The position numbers were made by a program, and so were the translations under genes. Source: Anaerolineales bacterium (GTDB lineage Bacteria > Chloroflexota > Anaerolineae > Anaerolineales > Villigracilaceae). From it: DNA of 64,000 nucleotides. Position 1 is the stretch's first letter, and every line of letters begins with the position of its first letter. Under the pieces are notes generated by a model. The model did not search any database, had not been told where the DNA came from, and worked only from the letters and a program-made list of their open reading frames with translations. The stretch spans positions 1 through 64,000 of the forward strand of contig JANWWK010000061.1 in NCBI GenBank assembly GCA_025056175.1, written 5' to 3'. Below, piece after piece: positions 9,669 through 17,966 of this stretch.

Positions 9669-10237
9669 CAGGCAAACACAATCTTTTCTTCGTTCAATTC
9701 AACAATTCTGGCCAGCGAAAAGACCGGCACCCCAAGATGTTCGAGCGCGCGCCGCCCGCCCTCAAAGGTTTTTTCGATGAGTGTGCCGATTCCGACAACG
9801 GTCGAACCGGCAGTTTGGGTCAGGCGCACCAGGCCGAGGATGGTTGCGCCGGTTGCCAGAAAGTCGTCAATAATCAGAACTTTTTCGCCGCCGCCAAGAT
9901 GTTCAGGGGAGACTATCAGTTCCACCATGCGGCCTTTGGTATGGGAGGGGGCTAACGTCAGGTACACCTGGTCAGGCATGGTGATGGGTTTGGTCTTGCG
10001 GGCATACACCACCGGCAAACCGAGATGAATGGCCGTGGTCAGCGCCGGAGCAATGCCGGAAATTTCGGCAGTCAGGATTTTGGTGGCGCCCACGCCGCCG
10101 AACAAGCGGGCAAATTCTCGTCCACAAGCATCCATCAGAAGCGGGTCTACCTGATGATTGATGAACGAATCTACCTTCAGAATGCCGTTACCAAGATATT
10201 GGCCTTCTTTAAGAATGCGTTGTTCGAGTGCTTCCAT
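9668..10237 (-). CDS. xpt: Xanthine phosphoribosyltransferase
   Basis: 189 residues, matching Xpt, which converts xanthine plus PRPP to XMP, the substrate of the next gene, guaA. The start [10 protein letters not shown] and the PRPP-binding loop [13 protein letters not shown] (120-132) are diagnostic. A site reading GGAAAGAAGG precedes the ATG. No purine riboswitch fold was seen upstream; only a possible -10 (TACAAT, minus strand, 10281-10276) with a poor -35. Divergent from maf, with about 195 bp between starts. Confidence 0.93.
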   Translation of the reverse strand: MEALEQRILKEGQYLGNGILKVDSFINHQVDPLLMDACGREFARLFGGVGATKILTAEISGIAPALTTAIHLGLPVVYARKTKPITMPDQVYLTLAPSHTKGRMVELIVSPEHLGGGEKVLIIDDFLATGATILGLVRLTQTAGSTVVGIGTLIEKTFEGGRRALEHLGVPVFSLARIVELNEEKIVFA

Positions 10238-10410
10238 ACCTTCTTTCCTCTTCTGCTGAGGTCGTAGATGTTGCGATTGTACAACGATTGCCAGGATGCG
10301 AACAGAGGCAGGAGCAAGCCCATCAGACCGATTGCGTATGTTCCGTGTATCAGTTTTACGACAAATCCGAGAGTGCCGTCATGAATGGCATTGTGTTTCT
10401 GCGCCTGTGT

Positions 10411-10416
10411 TAGAAT
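10411..10416 (+). promoter_or_regulatory. Extended -10 element of maf
   Basis: TAGAAT preceded by TGT (an extended -10), 16 nt before the maf ATG. A good -35 is not seen at the usual distance. The predicted 5' UTR would be only about 10 nt with no Shine-Dalgarno. Confidence 0.4.
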
Positions 10417-10432
10417 CTTTCTCTGTTTTAGT

Positions 10433-11092
10433 ATGGAAACTTTCCCCGTTCTGATTCTGGCCTCGAACTCGCCTCGCCGCCATCAATTGCTGGCGTTGGG
10501 TGGTTGGGTCTTTTGCGTGCATGTGGCCGATATTGACGAATCGGTTCGTCCGGGCGAATCTCCATGCGACTATGTGGAGCGCCTTGCGCGCGAAAAGGTG
10601 AGCGCCGTTGCCGCGTACCATCCAGCAGATACGGTCATCATCGGTGCTGATACCACCGTTGTCATCGAAGGCGACATTTTGGGCAAACCTGCCGATGTGG
10701 CCCAGGCACGCGCCATGCTCACCCGCTTGCGTGGACAGGTTCACCAGGTCTATACCGGCATTGCAGCGCTGCGACTGCGCGATAGCCGTTTGTTGAGCGA
10801 AGTCGTTTGCACCGATGTCCCGATGCGAAACTACAGCGATGATGAAATCGAACGCTACATCCGCTCTGGCGACCCGATGGATAAAGCCGGCGCCTATGGC
10901 ATTCAAAACCCGGAATTTCAACCGGTGGCACGCATGGACGGGTGTTATGCCTCGGTGATGGGGTTGCCATTATGCAGTCTGGCGCGCCTGCTCACGCAGT
11001 TACAGGTTCCACCTCGCGCCGATGTGGCGGCAAATTGCCAGAAGGCACTCTCGTATTCCTGCCGCTCTCCTTTACGGCTGCAGGCAGGATAA
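10433..11092 (+). CDS. maf: Maf nucleotide pyrophosphatase
   Basis: 219 residues. Maf proteins hydrolyse non-canonical or specific NTPs (dTTP/UTP or m7GTP classes) to monophosphates and are linked to septum control. Visible motifs are SNSPRRHQLL (11-20), GADTTV (71-76) and the MDKAGAYGIQ segment. The ATG at 10433 is chosen because the family begins with the VLILASNSPRR strand; an upstream frame to 10385 lies over the promoter. There is no Shine-Dalgarno, consistent with a very short leader. The subclass cannot be settled by eye. Confidence 0.92.
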   Translation: METFPVLILASNSPRRHQLLALGGWVFCVHVADIDESVRPGESPCDYVERLAREKVSAVAAYHPADTVIIGADTTVVIEGDILGKPADVAQARAMLTRLRGQVHQVYTGIAALRLRDSRLLSEVVCTDVPMRNYSDDEIERYIRSGDPMDKAGAYGIQNPEFQPVARMDGCYASVMGLPLCSLARLLTQLQVPPRADVAANCQKALSYSCRSPLRLQAG

Positions 11093-11144
11093 GTGGTGTA
11101 CACTATCCTGCAACGGCTAATTGCGGCATACAATCAAGGTGAAT

Positions 11145-13430
11145 ATGAATCGAAATAAAACCTTTCCTCGTCTCCTGGCTCTGTTTCTGGCACTGGCTTT
11201 TAGCGTTGGATGCGCCGGTGTGGGCGGAAACGACGCTGGTACACAAACGCCCGCCGGAAAACTACTGCCGACTCCAATTGTAAATGTCACTGCAGCGCCC
11301 AGGCCCGATGGCACCCTGCGTGGCTACCTGGAAGCATGGAAAGCAGATGATTACGCCTCGATGTACAACCTGCTCACCCCCGAAAACCAGCAAACCATCA
11401 GCCTGGAAGAGTTCGATAAAAAATATCGCGCGGCCATGAACGCACTGACGCTTTCGGCGCTGCAATATGAGATTCTTTCGGTCGAGGCGGCTTCGCCTGC
11501 TGTTGCCGAGGGCCGCTTCCGTGTCACCTACGAGACCAACCTGTTCGGCAACTTCCAGCGCGAAATGCAAATCTCCTTCCGCATTGTTTCAGGATTGTGG
11601 CGCGTGGAATGGAACGATGGCCTGATTCTGCCCGAACTGGCTGGTGGTAACCGCCTTTCGATGGATTATCAAACCCCGCCGCGCGGGGTCATCTATGACC
11701 GGCCTCTGCGCGCCAATCAGGAAAAACGCCCCTTTGTGGCCCAAACCGACGCCTATGCCATTGGCCTGGTACCAACCAATATCCTGCCGGAACAAGAGCC
11801 AACTCTGCTGAGCGAACTTGGCATTTTGCTGGGTTTGTATCCCATCCAGGTCTTGCCAATTTACGATAACCGTCGGGATGTGTACTGGTACATTCCGGTT
11901 GGCGAAGCGCCTGCTTCTGAAGTGGAGCGGCGGCTGGGGCGGCTTTCGAGCATCAGCGGGTTGGTTCTCACCCCCTACACCGCGCGCTTTTACTACGGCA
12001 ACGGCATTGCCCCGCAAACGGTGGGGTATGTCTCGGCAGTACCTGCCGAAGAGGTGGATAAATACCTCCGCAAAGGCACTTCTCCCGCCGCGCGTGTAGG
12101 CCGTGCAGGCATCGAACTGTGGGGCGAGCAATACCTGGCCGGCAAAACCGGTGGCACGCTCTATGTGGTAAAACCCGATGGTTCCCTCACCCAGCTGGCA
12201 CAAGCCGCAAGCCAACCCGCTTCCGATATTCAACTGACAATAGACCGTGATTTTCAGGTACAGGTGCAGCGTGCCCTGGAGGGCTTTCGCGGCGCAATTG
12301 TGGTCATGGAACGCGATACCGGGCGCATTCTGGCGATGGCCTCCTCACCCAAATTCGACCCGAACATCTTTGAACCAAACAACGCCAACAGCCCCGATGG
12401 CATTCAGACTGTCTTCAACGATGTAAACCGTCCGCTGGTCAACCGCGCTGCGCAGGGGCAGTTGCCACTCGGTTCGGTCTTCAAGGTGATTACCTTTGCC
12501 GCCGCGCTCGAAAGCGGCACCTTCACCCCTGACCTGAAACTGCAGTGCGGTTACGAATGGACTGGTCTGGCGGACAAGATTCGCTATGACTGGACGTGGG
12601 AACGCTGTCAGAAGGAGTTGGCCGCCACCGGCACCTGCCGCACCCAGCCTTCTGGAGAACTGACGCTGACGCAGGGACTGATGCGCTCGTGCAACCCCTG
12701 GTTCTGGCACATTGGTCTTGACCTGTACCGCCAGGGACGGGTGACTGCCATTGCGGATATGGCGCGCGCCTTTGGGCTGGGTCAACCGACCGGTATCGGC
12801 GTAATTGACGAAAGCGCCGGTAACATCACCAACCCGGCGGGCGAGGTGGAAGCCGTCAACCAGGCGATTGGGCAGGGCGATGTGCTGGTCACGCCACTGC
12901 AAGTGGCGCGCTTTATGGCCGCCATCGGCAACGGTGGCACGCTTTATCGCCCGCAACTGGTTGAAAAAATCATTGCCCCCGATGGCAGCGAGACCACCGT
13001 CTTCAAGCCCGAAGCAATGGGCACCCTGCCCCTCAAACCAGAAACGCTGGCTGCTCTGCAAAAAGCCATGCGCGAGGTGATTATTAACCCGCGCGGCACG
13101 GCCGCACACCGCTTTCGCGGAATGCAAACCCCCATTTATGGCAAAACCGGCACCGCCGAATCTGGCTCAGGCCTGCCACATTCGTGGTTTGCCGGCTATA
13201 CCGATGCGCAAAACCCTGACCTGCCCGATATTGCAATTGCTGTTGTGGTCGAAAACATTGGTGAAGGCTCGGAATATGCCACGCCTATCTTCCGCCGCGT
13301 GGTGGAAATCTACTTCACCGGTCAGCCACGCACATTGTTCTGGTGGGAAGCCAATTTTGGCATCACCCGAACGCCCACACCCTTCGGTTTCGAGGGGACG
13401 GCAACCATCGAAGCACAGCAGAACCCGTAA
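11145..13430 (+). CDS. Class B penicillin-binding lipoprotein, MecA/PBP2a-like
   Basis: 761 residues. A signal peptide ends in the lipobox SVGC (C23), predicting a lipid-anchored extracytoplasmic protein. An NTF2-like MecA-N domain (about 45-140) precedes the dimerisation region and a C-terminal transpeptidase with SVFK (S444, K447), SCN (515-517) and KTGT (667-670), the three beta-lactam-binding motifs. The family cross-links peptidoglycan. The ATG at 11145 has AAGGTGA just upstream. Lipidation instead of a membrane helix is unusual for PBP2-type enzymes but occurs in MecA-like ones. It starts 52 bp after maf. Confidence 0.9.
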   Translation: MNRNKTFPRLLALFLALAFSVGCAGVGGNDAGTQTPAGKLLPTPIVNVTAAPRPDGTLRGYLEAWKADDYASMYNLLTPENQQTISLEEFDKKYRAAMNALTLSALQYEILSVEAASPAVAEGRFRVTYETNLFGNFQREMQISFRIVSGLWRVEWNDGLILPELAGGNRLSMDYQTPPRGVIYDRPLRANQEKRPFVAQTDAYAIGLVPTNILPEQEPTLLSELGILLGLYPIQVLPIYDNRRDVYWYIPVGEAPASEVERRLGRLSSISGLVLTPYTARFYYGNGIAPQTVGYVSAVPAEEVDKYLRKGTSPAARVGRAGIELWGEQYLAGKTGGTLYVVKPDGSLTQLAQAASQPASDIQLTIDRDFQVQVQRALEGFRGAIVVMERDTGRILAMASSPKFDPNIFEPNNANSPDGIQTVFNDVNRPLVNRAAQGQLPLGSVFKVITFAAALESGTFTPDLKLQCGYEWTGLADKIRYDWTWERCQKELAATGTCRTQPSGELTLTQGLMRSCNPWFWHIGLDLYRQGRVTAIADMARAFGLGQPTGIGVIDESAGNITNPAGEVEAVNQAIGQGDVLVTPLQVARFMAAIGNGGTLYRPQLVEKIIAPDGSETTVFKPEAMGTLPLKPETLAALQKAMREVIINPRGTAAHRFRGMQTPIYGKTGTAESGSGLPHSWFAGYTDAQNPDLPDIAIAVVVENIGEGSEYATPIFRRVVEIYFTGQPRTLFWWEANFGITRTPTPFGFEGTATIEAQQNP

Positions 13431-13437
13431 AGAAGAA

Positions 13438-13476
13438 CCGTCCCGAAGCCTCACAACTTCGGGACGGCCGGTTTTT
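13438..13476 (+). terminator. Intrinsic terminator after the PBP gene
   Basis: An 11-bp perfect stem (13438-13448 with 13457-13467), an 8-nt loop, then a short spacer and TTTTT. It separates the PBP gene from rsgA. Confidence 0.8.
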
Positions 13477-13482
13477 CCGGGT

Positions 13483-13488
13483 TAAAAT
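13483..13488 (+). promoter_or_regulatory. -10 element of rsgA, leaderless spacing
   Basis: TAAAAT lies 7 nt before the rsgA ATG (13496). With a normal +1 about 7 nt after the -10, transcription would start at or next to the start codon. No consensus -35 was found, and there is no Shine-Dalgarno. Confidence 0.4.
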
Positions 13489-13495
13489 AAGCGCG

Positions 13496-14416
13496 ATGAC
13501 TGCCTCTCGATACCACACCGGCCTTATCGTTCGCGCCCAATCGGGGTTTTTCACCGTCCTGACCGAAGAAACCGGCCAGGCGGTCGTTTGTCAACTGCGC
13601 GGACGCCTGAAGCAAGGACCGCGCCTGGGCGATATTGCCGCAGTGGGCGACCTGGTCCGGTTCAGCATCCTGCCAGATGGCAACGGCATCATCGAAGAAA
13701 TTCTGCCACGCAAGCGGGAAATCGTCCGCATGGACCCGCGTCCGCAGGGAGAATACCGCCAAATTTTGCTTGCCAACCCCGACCAGGCGGTTTTCGTGTT
13801 CGCTTGTGCCAGCCCCGCTCCACGCCTGCGTATGCTCGACCGGTTTCTGGTGATTGCCGAAAAACAAGAGATTCCAGCCATCATCGTAGCAAATAAGGTA
13901 GATTTGGTCGGTCTGGAGGCGGCACGCGCCTTGTTCGGGTTATATCCACCGTTGGGGTATCCGGTCATTTATACATCAGTGACGCACCATCTGGGTCTGG
14001 AGGAGTTGCGGGCGGCACTGCGCGACAAACTCTCTGCGCTGGCAGGACCTTCAGGGGTGGGTAAATCCAGCCTTCTCAATGCCATTCAACCAGGGCTGGG
14101 GCTGGCTGTAGGAGAGGTCAGCCAGGCGGTTGGAAAAGGGAAACACACCACCAACTTTCGTCAACTCCACCGCCTGGAGATGGGTGGATGGGTGGCCGAT
14201 ACACCCGGCTGGAAATCACTGGCTTTATGGGATACAGAACCCGAAGAGATAGACGCCTACTTCCCCGAACTAAGGTCTTTGGTGGCTGAATGCCCCTTTA
14301 GCGATTGCACACACACCCACGAACCCGGATGCGCGGTACTCTCCGCCGTGGCAGATGGACGGGTGCACCGGGAACGTTACGAGTCGTTCTTGCGATTGAG
14401 AGAAGGACAGGAATGA
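13496..14416 (+). CDS. rsgA: Ribosome small-subunit GTPase RsgA
   Basis: 306 residues. RsgA is a circularly permuted GTPase that helps mature the 30S subunit. An N-terminal OB fold is followed by G4 (NKVD, N133) before G1 (GPSGVGKS, 184-191) and G3 (DTPG), the permuted order. A C-terminal zinc site follows (ECPFSDCTHTHEPGC). The MTASRYHTG start fits the family; the frame open to 13343 overlaps the terminator and the PBP gene and is rejected. It is followed after 34 bp by holB. Confidence 0.95.
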   Translation: MTASRYHTGLIVRAQSGFFTVLTEETGQAVVCQLRGRLKQGPRLGDIAAVGDLVRFSILPDGNGIIEEILPRKREIVRMDPRPQGEYRQILLANPDQAVFVFACASPAPRLRMLDRFLVIAEKQEIPAIIVANKVDLVGLEAARALFGLYPPLGYPVIYTSVTHHLGLEELRAALRDKLSALAGPSGVGKSSLLNAIQPGLGLAVGEVSQAVGKGKHTTNFRQLHRLEMGGWVADTPGWKSLALWDTEPEEIDAYFPELRSLVAECPFSDCTHTHEPGCAVLSAVADGRVHRERYESFLRLREGQE

Positions 14417-14450
14417 GCGGAAAACAGGTCAGACTCCTGCAGAAAAACGT

Positions 14451-15464
14451 ATGACAAAAACTCGCAACGAATGGGGTCTCTTCGCCCACGATTGGGCAGT
14501 GGATATGCTCATGCGGCACATCCAACAAGGTGCGCTGCGGCACGCATATCTGTTTACCGGGCCGGCAGGGGTGGGACGCCGGACGCTGGCAATGCGCCTG
14601 GCGCAGGCCATTCAATGTCCAACACCTGTTGCAGCGGGCGTGCCATGTCGTACCTGCCGCGTATGCAGACAAATTGAAGCCGGTCAACACATAGATTTGA
14701 TGGTGGTACAGGCCGAAACCGAAGGCGGGACGCTTAAAGTGGAGCAGGTGCGCGAAGTAGCCCGATTTCTGTCGCTGAAACCATATCAGGCGGCGTTCAA
14801 AGTCGTTTTATTCTTGCGCTTTCAGGAGGCGAATGCCAGCGCCCAAAACGCCCTGCTCAAAACGCTGGAAGAAGCACCTGCCTATGCGCTGTTGATGCTG
14901 ACCGCCGACAACCCCGAACAACTCCTGCCCACGATTGTTTCCCGTTGCGAAGTCATCCGGCTGCGTCCGGCAAGCATACCGGCGCTAACCGAGTTTCTGA
15001 CCACGCAAGGCATAGAACCCACGCGGGCGCGCCTGTTGGCGCATCTCTCCGGCGGACGGCCTGGCTATGCACTCCGTCTGTCTGCCGATGAGCAGGCACT
15101 GGCCTTTCGGAGCGAAACGCTGGACGAACTGCGTGAACTGCTCTCTGCCCCTGTACGCACGCGCTTTGCTTATGCTGAAACACTCGCCAAAGACAAAGAA
15201 ACCTTCCGGCGGACGCTGTTCGTCTGGCTCTCGTTCTGGCGGGATGTGCTTCTGCGGGTGGCCGGCAGCCAGGCGCCGCTGACAAACGCTGACCGCACCC
15301 AGGAGGTAGAAGCGCTTGCTGCGCAGCTTTCTCTGGCCCAGGCGCGTACACTGACCGAACAAGCCGAACAGGCGATTGAACGGCTGGAAAAGAACCTGAA
15401 CGCGCGCCTGCTGGCTGAAGTGCTGTTCGTAGATTGGCCCAAACTCCGACAGCGAGGCAATTAA
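14451..15464 (+). CDS. holB: DNA polymerase III delta-prime-like clamp-loader subunit
   Basis: 337 residues of AAA+ clamp-loader type. A P-loop-like segment GPAGVGRRT (37-45) has Arg where ATP-binding subunits have Lys, as expected for the non-hydrolysing delta-prime. A zinc module (C56, C66, C69, C72) and the sensor region NALLKTLEEAP (133-143) support the call. The last 130 residues are the helical collar domain. Together with delta and tau/gamma it would load the sliding clamp. A dnaX-like protein is excluded by the short length and the Arg substitution. Confidence 0.88.
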   Translation: MTKTRNEWGLFAHDWAVDMLMRHIQQGALRHAYLFTGPAGVGRRTLAMRLAQAIQCPTPVAAGVPCRTCRVCRQIEAGQHIDLMVVQAETEGGTLKVEQVREVARFLSLKPYQAAFKVVLFLRFQEANASAQNALLKTLEEAPAYALLMLTADNPEQLLPTIVSRCEVIRLRPASIPALTEFLTTQGIEPTRARLLAHLSGGRPGYALRLSADEQALAFRSETLDELRELLSAPVRTRFAYAETLAKDKETFRRTLFVWLSFWRDVLLRVAGSQAPLTNADRTQEVEALAAQLSLAQARTLTEQAEQAIERLEKNLNARLLAEVLFVDWPKLRQRGN

Positions 15465-15506
15465 GGTTCCTTGCGCCGCCGTCCCGCCGCTGGTTGATGC
15501 ATGGGG

Positions 15507-16637
15507 TTATATATCGCGGTGATAAACGCGGTTGTTCTTATATTCCACACCGTTCAGATTCTTCAAGTCAGCGCGCATCTGGCGGGTGGTTTCGGCCACC
15601 TGAGTCATTTCCACATGCGTAAACTGCCCAAACTCCAGCAGAGTTTTGCCCATTTCGTAATACAACAGAGCATTGCCGCCATGTCCCTGGAATTCGGGCA
15701 GAATGCCGATTCCGTTGACCGAAACTGCGTTTGTTCGGCGCATGGTGAGCAGCAAATCCATCAACGAAAGCGGGTTGAGATGTCCCCGCGCGCGTTGCAT
15801 AGCCGCCGAAACATCGGGAAAAGCAAATAAGAAACCGACCACCTCATCACGATGGGTGATGATTTTAATCAGGCGGTGGTCGGCAACGGTGATGATACTG
15901 TCCACTACGAATTTGATTTCCCGCGGGGTCAGGGGATAGTATTCCCAATTGTTCACAAACGATTTGTTGTACGCCTCCCCAATGCGCCCGGCCCATGAAA
16001 CTAACTCCCGTTTACTGGCAAAGCGCTTGACCTGAAGGTGACTGCGTTCCATGACTCGTTGGGCAATACGCTCTACGCGCTCGGGGATTTTGAACTGGTC
16101 GGCAGGCACATAACAAGAGACGAAATCTACCTCCTTCTCGAAGCCCAACGCCTCGACCAGCTCCATGTAATAAGGGTAATTATAGGTGAGCATGTTCATG
16201 GTTTGCCGATGCTCAAAGCCAAACGTCAACAGGCCATATCCGTCCAGTGGCCCCATCCCCTTGGGGCCGACGATGCGGTTCAGGCCGCGTTTGCGCGCCC
16301 AGTCAAAAACGCGCTCAAACAAGGCAGAGGCTGCTTCGGGGTCGTTTTCACAATCAAAGAAGTAGAAACAGGCCTCCCGTGTTCCATGATAGCGGTTGAA
16401 CGGTCGGTTTTCGATAGCGGCAATGCGCCCCACATCGCGCCCATCGCGCACGGCCAGGAAAAAATCCACGTCCGAATGCTCGTAGAAGGGATGCTTTTTG
16501 GGGTTCAACTGAGTGTAAGCATCCACGTTCAGCGGCGGCACCCACTGCGGACAGTTCTGATACAAACGATGCGGAAGTTGAACGAACCGACGCACTTGCT
16601 GCTTGTTCGATAAATCCACCGGCTCGATGGTCAACAT
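15507..16637 (-). CDS. GNAT-fold acyltransferase-like protein
   Basis: 376 residues, a type seen beside housekeeping genes in several phyla and usually annotated as a hypothetical protein or N-acetyltransferase. The C-terminal half has a GNAT-like acyl-CoA site (NGIGILPEFQGHGGNALLY, about 311-329). The N-terminal half (DFFLAVRDGRDVGRIAAIEN) looks like a second, degenerate GNAT fold. Substrate unknown. AGGAG lies 8 nt before the ATG, and a TATACT -10 lies about 36 nt upstream. Convergent with holB; 42 bp separates the two stops. Confidence 0.72.
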   Translation of the reverse strand: MLTIEPVDLSNKQQVRRFVQLPHRLYQNCPQWVPPLNVDAYTQLNPKKHPFYEHSDVDFFLAVRDGRDVGRIAAIENRPFNRYHGTREACFYFFDCENDPEAASALFERVFDWARKRGLNRIVGPKGMGPLDGYGLLTFGFEHRQTMNMLTYNYPYYMELVEALGFEKEVDFVSCYVPADQFKIPERVERIAQRVMERSHLQVKRFASKRELVSWAGRIGEAYNKSFVNNWEYYPLTPREIKFVVDSIITVADHRLIKIITHRDEVVGFLFAFPDVSAAMQRARGHLNPLSLMDLLLTMRRTNAVSVNGIGILPEFQGHGGNALLYYEMGKTLLEFGQFTHVEMTQVAETTRQMRADLKNLNGVEYKNNRVYHRDI

Positions 16638-16716
16638 AGAGGCGCTCCTGACGTTGAGATAGTTGTAGTATATAACACTTCACCCGGTAGGAAGTGTTTT
16701 TGCCCTCTGCGCCAAT

Positions 16717-16745
16717 ACAAAAGCCTCCGCCCATGCAGGCGGAGG
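16717..16745 (-). terminator. Terminator of the tRNA-Ala gene
   Basis: On the minus strand an 8-bp stem (16745-16738 with 16731-16724) is followed by CTTTTGT. It lies about 20 bp past the tRNA 3' end. Confidence 0.75.
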
Positions 16746-16765
16746 GAAAATTTAGAGTGGGAAGG

Positions 16766-16838
16766 TGGACCTGAGGGGATTCGAACCCCTGACCTCCTCA
16801 GTGCGATTGAGGCGCGCTCCCAACTGCGCTACAGGCCC
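16766..16838 (-). tRNA. tRNA-Ala (anticodon CGC)
   Basis: A complete 73-nt cloverleaf read on the minus strand: 7-bp acceptor GGGCCTG/CAGGTCC with the alanine identity pair G3-U70, D arm GCGC-AGTTGGGA-GCGC, anticodon stem CCTCA/TGAGG with loop ATCGCAC (anticodon CGC), and T arm CAGGGGTTCGAATCCCCTG-type. The discriminator is A73, followed by encoded CC, so the final A must be added. It has its own promoter and terminator. Confidence 0.96.
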
Positions 16839-16856
16839 ATCAGTTGAGCGGGTGTT

Positions 16857-16885
16857 ATTCTAACTGACGGGGAGATGAATGTCAA
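16857..16885 (-). promoter_or_regulatory. Promoter of tRNA-Ala
   Basis: Minus strand: TTGACA (16885-16880), 17-bp spacer, TAGAAT (16862-16857). This places +1 about 10 nt before the tRNA. It overlaps the ATG at 16875 that would otherwise be offered as the infC start. Confidence 0.8.
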
Positions 16886-16898
16886 GCGCAAAACGAAT

Positions 16899-16928
16899 TT
16901 GACGAATCGCCCTGCCTTGTGGTATCAT
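16899..16928 (+). promoter_or_regulatory. Promoter of infC-rpmI-rplT
   Basis: TTGACG, 18-bp spacer, TATCAT with an upstream TGG (extended -10). Predicted +1 near 16935 leaves a leader of about 42 nt before the AUA start of infC and excludes the ATG at 16875. Confidence 0.7.
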
Positions 16929-16964
16929 CAGCCCGCTAAAAAGCCAGCCAAACGAGTTTTCTGT

Positions 16965-16970
16965 AAGGAG
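16965..16970 (+). promoter_or_regulatory. Strong Shine-Dalgarno that fixes the infC start
   Basis: AAGGAG sits 6 nt before the ATA codon at 16977-16979, the ideal spacing. There is no ATG, GTG or TTG in frame nearby. Confidence 0.75.
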
Positions 16971-16976
16971 ACGCAT

Positions 16977-17534
16977 ATAGCCGAGCAAGAGTTTCGAGTC
17001 AATGAAGCCATCCGGGTACCGGAAGTGCGCCTGATTGGGCCAGGCGGTGAAAACATGGGTGTCGTTCCCATTCGCCAGGCCATTCAAATTGCGCGCGATG
17101 CCGAAATGGATTTGGTGGAAGTCTCCCCCAATGCCACCCCGCCCGTTTGCCGTGTTCTCGATTTTGGCAAGTTCCTGTACGAGCGCGAAAAGAAAGAGCG
17201 CGAAGCCAAAAAGGCACAAACCAAAATCGAGGTCAAAGAAATCCGCCTGCGGCCAAAGACGAATGAACATCACCGCGGCTTTAAGGTGGAAGATGCCCGC
17301 CGCTGGCTGTTACAGGGTCACAAAGTGCGGGTGACCATCAAGTTTCGCGGACGCGAGATGGATTACCCGGAGCTGGCGCTGGAAGACCTGAAAGAAATTG
17401 CTCAATCGCTGGCCGATGTCAGCGTCATCGAACAGCCGCCGATGATAGAAGGCCGCACGATGCTGGTTGTGCTGGGGCCGGCGAAGAACAAACCGGCCAA
17501 AAAAGCCGAAAAATCTGCCGAAGCCGCTGCCTGA
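16977..17534 (+). CDS. infC: Translation initiation factor IF-3, probable AUA start
   Basis: 185 residues if started at ATA 16977, giving (f)M-A-E-Q-E-F-R-V-N-E-A-I-R, a normal IF-3 N-terminus. IF-3 binds the 30S subunit and rejects non-standard start codons. In E. coli infC itself starts with AUU and is autorepressed through this; an AUA start here would be the same device. The body shows the IF-3 N domain (VNEAIRVPEVRLI, DLVEVSPNATPPVCR), a Lys-rich linker and the C domain (KEIRLRPKTNEHH). The tail is Lys/Ala rich. Starting at ATG 16875 would add 34 unrelated residues encoded upstream of the predicted +1. First gene of infC-rpmI-rplT. Confidence 0.93.
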   Translation: MAEQEFRVNEAIRVPEVRLIGPGGENMGVVPIRQAIQIARDAEMDLVEVSPNATPPVCRVLDFGKFLYEREKKEREAKKAQTKIEVKEIRLRPKTNEHHRGFKVEDARRWLLQGHKVRVTIKFRGREMDYPELALEDLKEIAQSLADVSVIEQPPMIEGRTMLVVLGPAKNKPAKKAEKSAEAAA

Positions 17535-17564
17535 GGCTGTTCCGTCCTGGTTAAACGTGTATCC

Positions 17565-17589
17565 CCGCGGGAGAACGTTGCGCCCGCGG
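17565..17589 (+). promoter_or_regulatory. Hairpin between infC and rpmI
   Basis: A 7-bp GC stem (17565-17571 with 17583-17589) with an 11-nt loop, followed by TTGATTTTG. It may be a weak attenuator or an mRNA-stability element; no function is proven. Confidence 0.35.
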
Positions 17590-17616
17590 TTGATTTTGTC
17601 GAAAGGAGTGAGTCCT

Positions 17617-17844
17617 GTGCCTCGCAAGCCAAGAATTGGTAAGTTCAAGTTGAAGACCCATAAGGCTACGTCGAAACGTTTCCGCCTGACCGGGTCTGGC
17701 GAACTGGTTCGCACCAAAGGCGGCAAAAGCCACCTGCGCCGCCGCACGTCGAAGCGCACCAAAGCGTTGTTCACTGAGATGATTCCCGTCAACGGACGCG
17801 GTATCATCAAGCGCATTCGCCGTCTCGTGCCGAATCTCAAGTAG
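17617..17844 (+). CDS. rpmI: 50S ribosomal protein L35
   Basis: 75 residues, basic, with the L35 signature KLKTHKATSKRFRLTGSG near the N-terminus and the ending VPNLK. The GTG at 17617 is the start: AAAGGAG lies 7 nt before it and the mature protein begins PRKPRIGK as expected. L35 is a late-assembling large-subunit protein and is placed, as in most bacteria, between infC and rplT. A longer frame from 17467 is the out-of-frame overlap with infC and is rejected. Confidence 0.95.
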   Translation: MPRKPRIGKFKLKTHKATSKRFRLTGSGELVRTKGGKSHLRRRTSKRTKALFTEMIPVNGRGIIKRIRRLVPNLK

Positions 17845-17902
17845 GCGTTCGTATCCATCTATCCGTTTTTCGTTTGCGGCTACCGGGTGTACGCAACTGG
17901 AC

Positions 17903-17932
17903 GGCAAGGCGTTTCGACGTAGCGCACTTGCC
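17903..17932 (+). promoter_or_regulatory. Hairpin in the rpmI-rplT gap (possible L20 site)
   Basis: The 122-bp gap holds a 6+3-bp stem (GGCAAG-GCG with CGC-CTTGCC, one bulged A). In other bacteria L20 represses its own operon by binding such leader RNA; here this is only suggested by position. Confidence 0.25.
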
Positions 17933-17966
17933 CCGACGCCCGGGGGTTCGCAGGAGGTTCTAAACC

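Noticed and set aside
10240-10380. Hydrophobic minus-strand frame upstream of xpt (LIHGTYAIGLMGLLLPLFASW)
   Set aside because: No start codon with a ribosome site; the frame continues out of phase into xpt and upstream into antisense maf. Probably chance.
16674-16701. Hairpin AACACTTC/GAAGTGTT with T-run as a plus-strand terminator
   Set aside because: No plus-strand gene ends near it; it overlaps the promoter of the minus-strand GNAT gene, so it was not called a terminator.
16875-16976. 34-codon N-terminal extension of infC from ATG 16875
   Set aside because: It lies upstream of the predicted +1 and inside the tRNA promoter, has no Shine-Dalgarno, and encodes residues unlike any IF-3 N-terminus.
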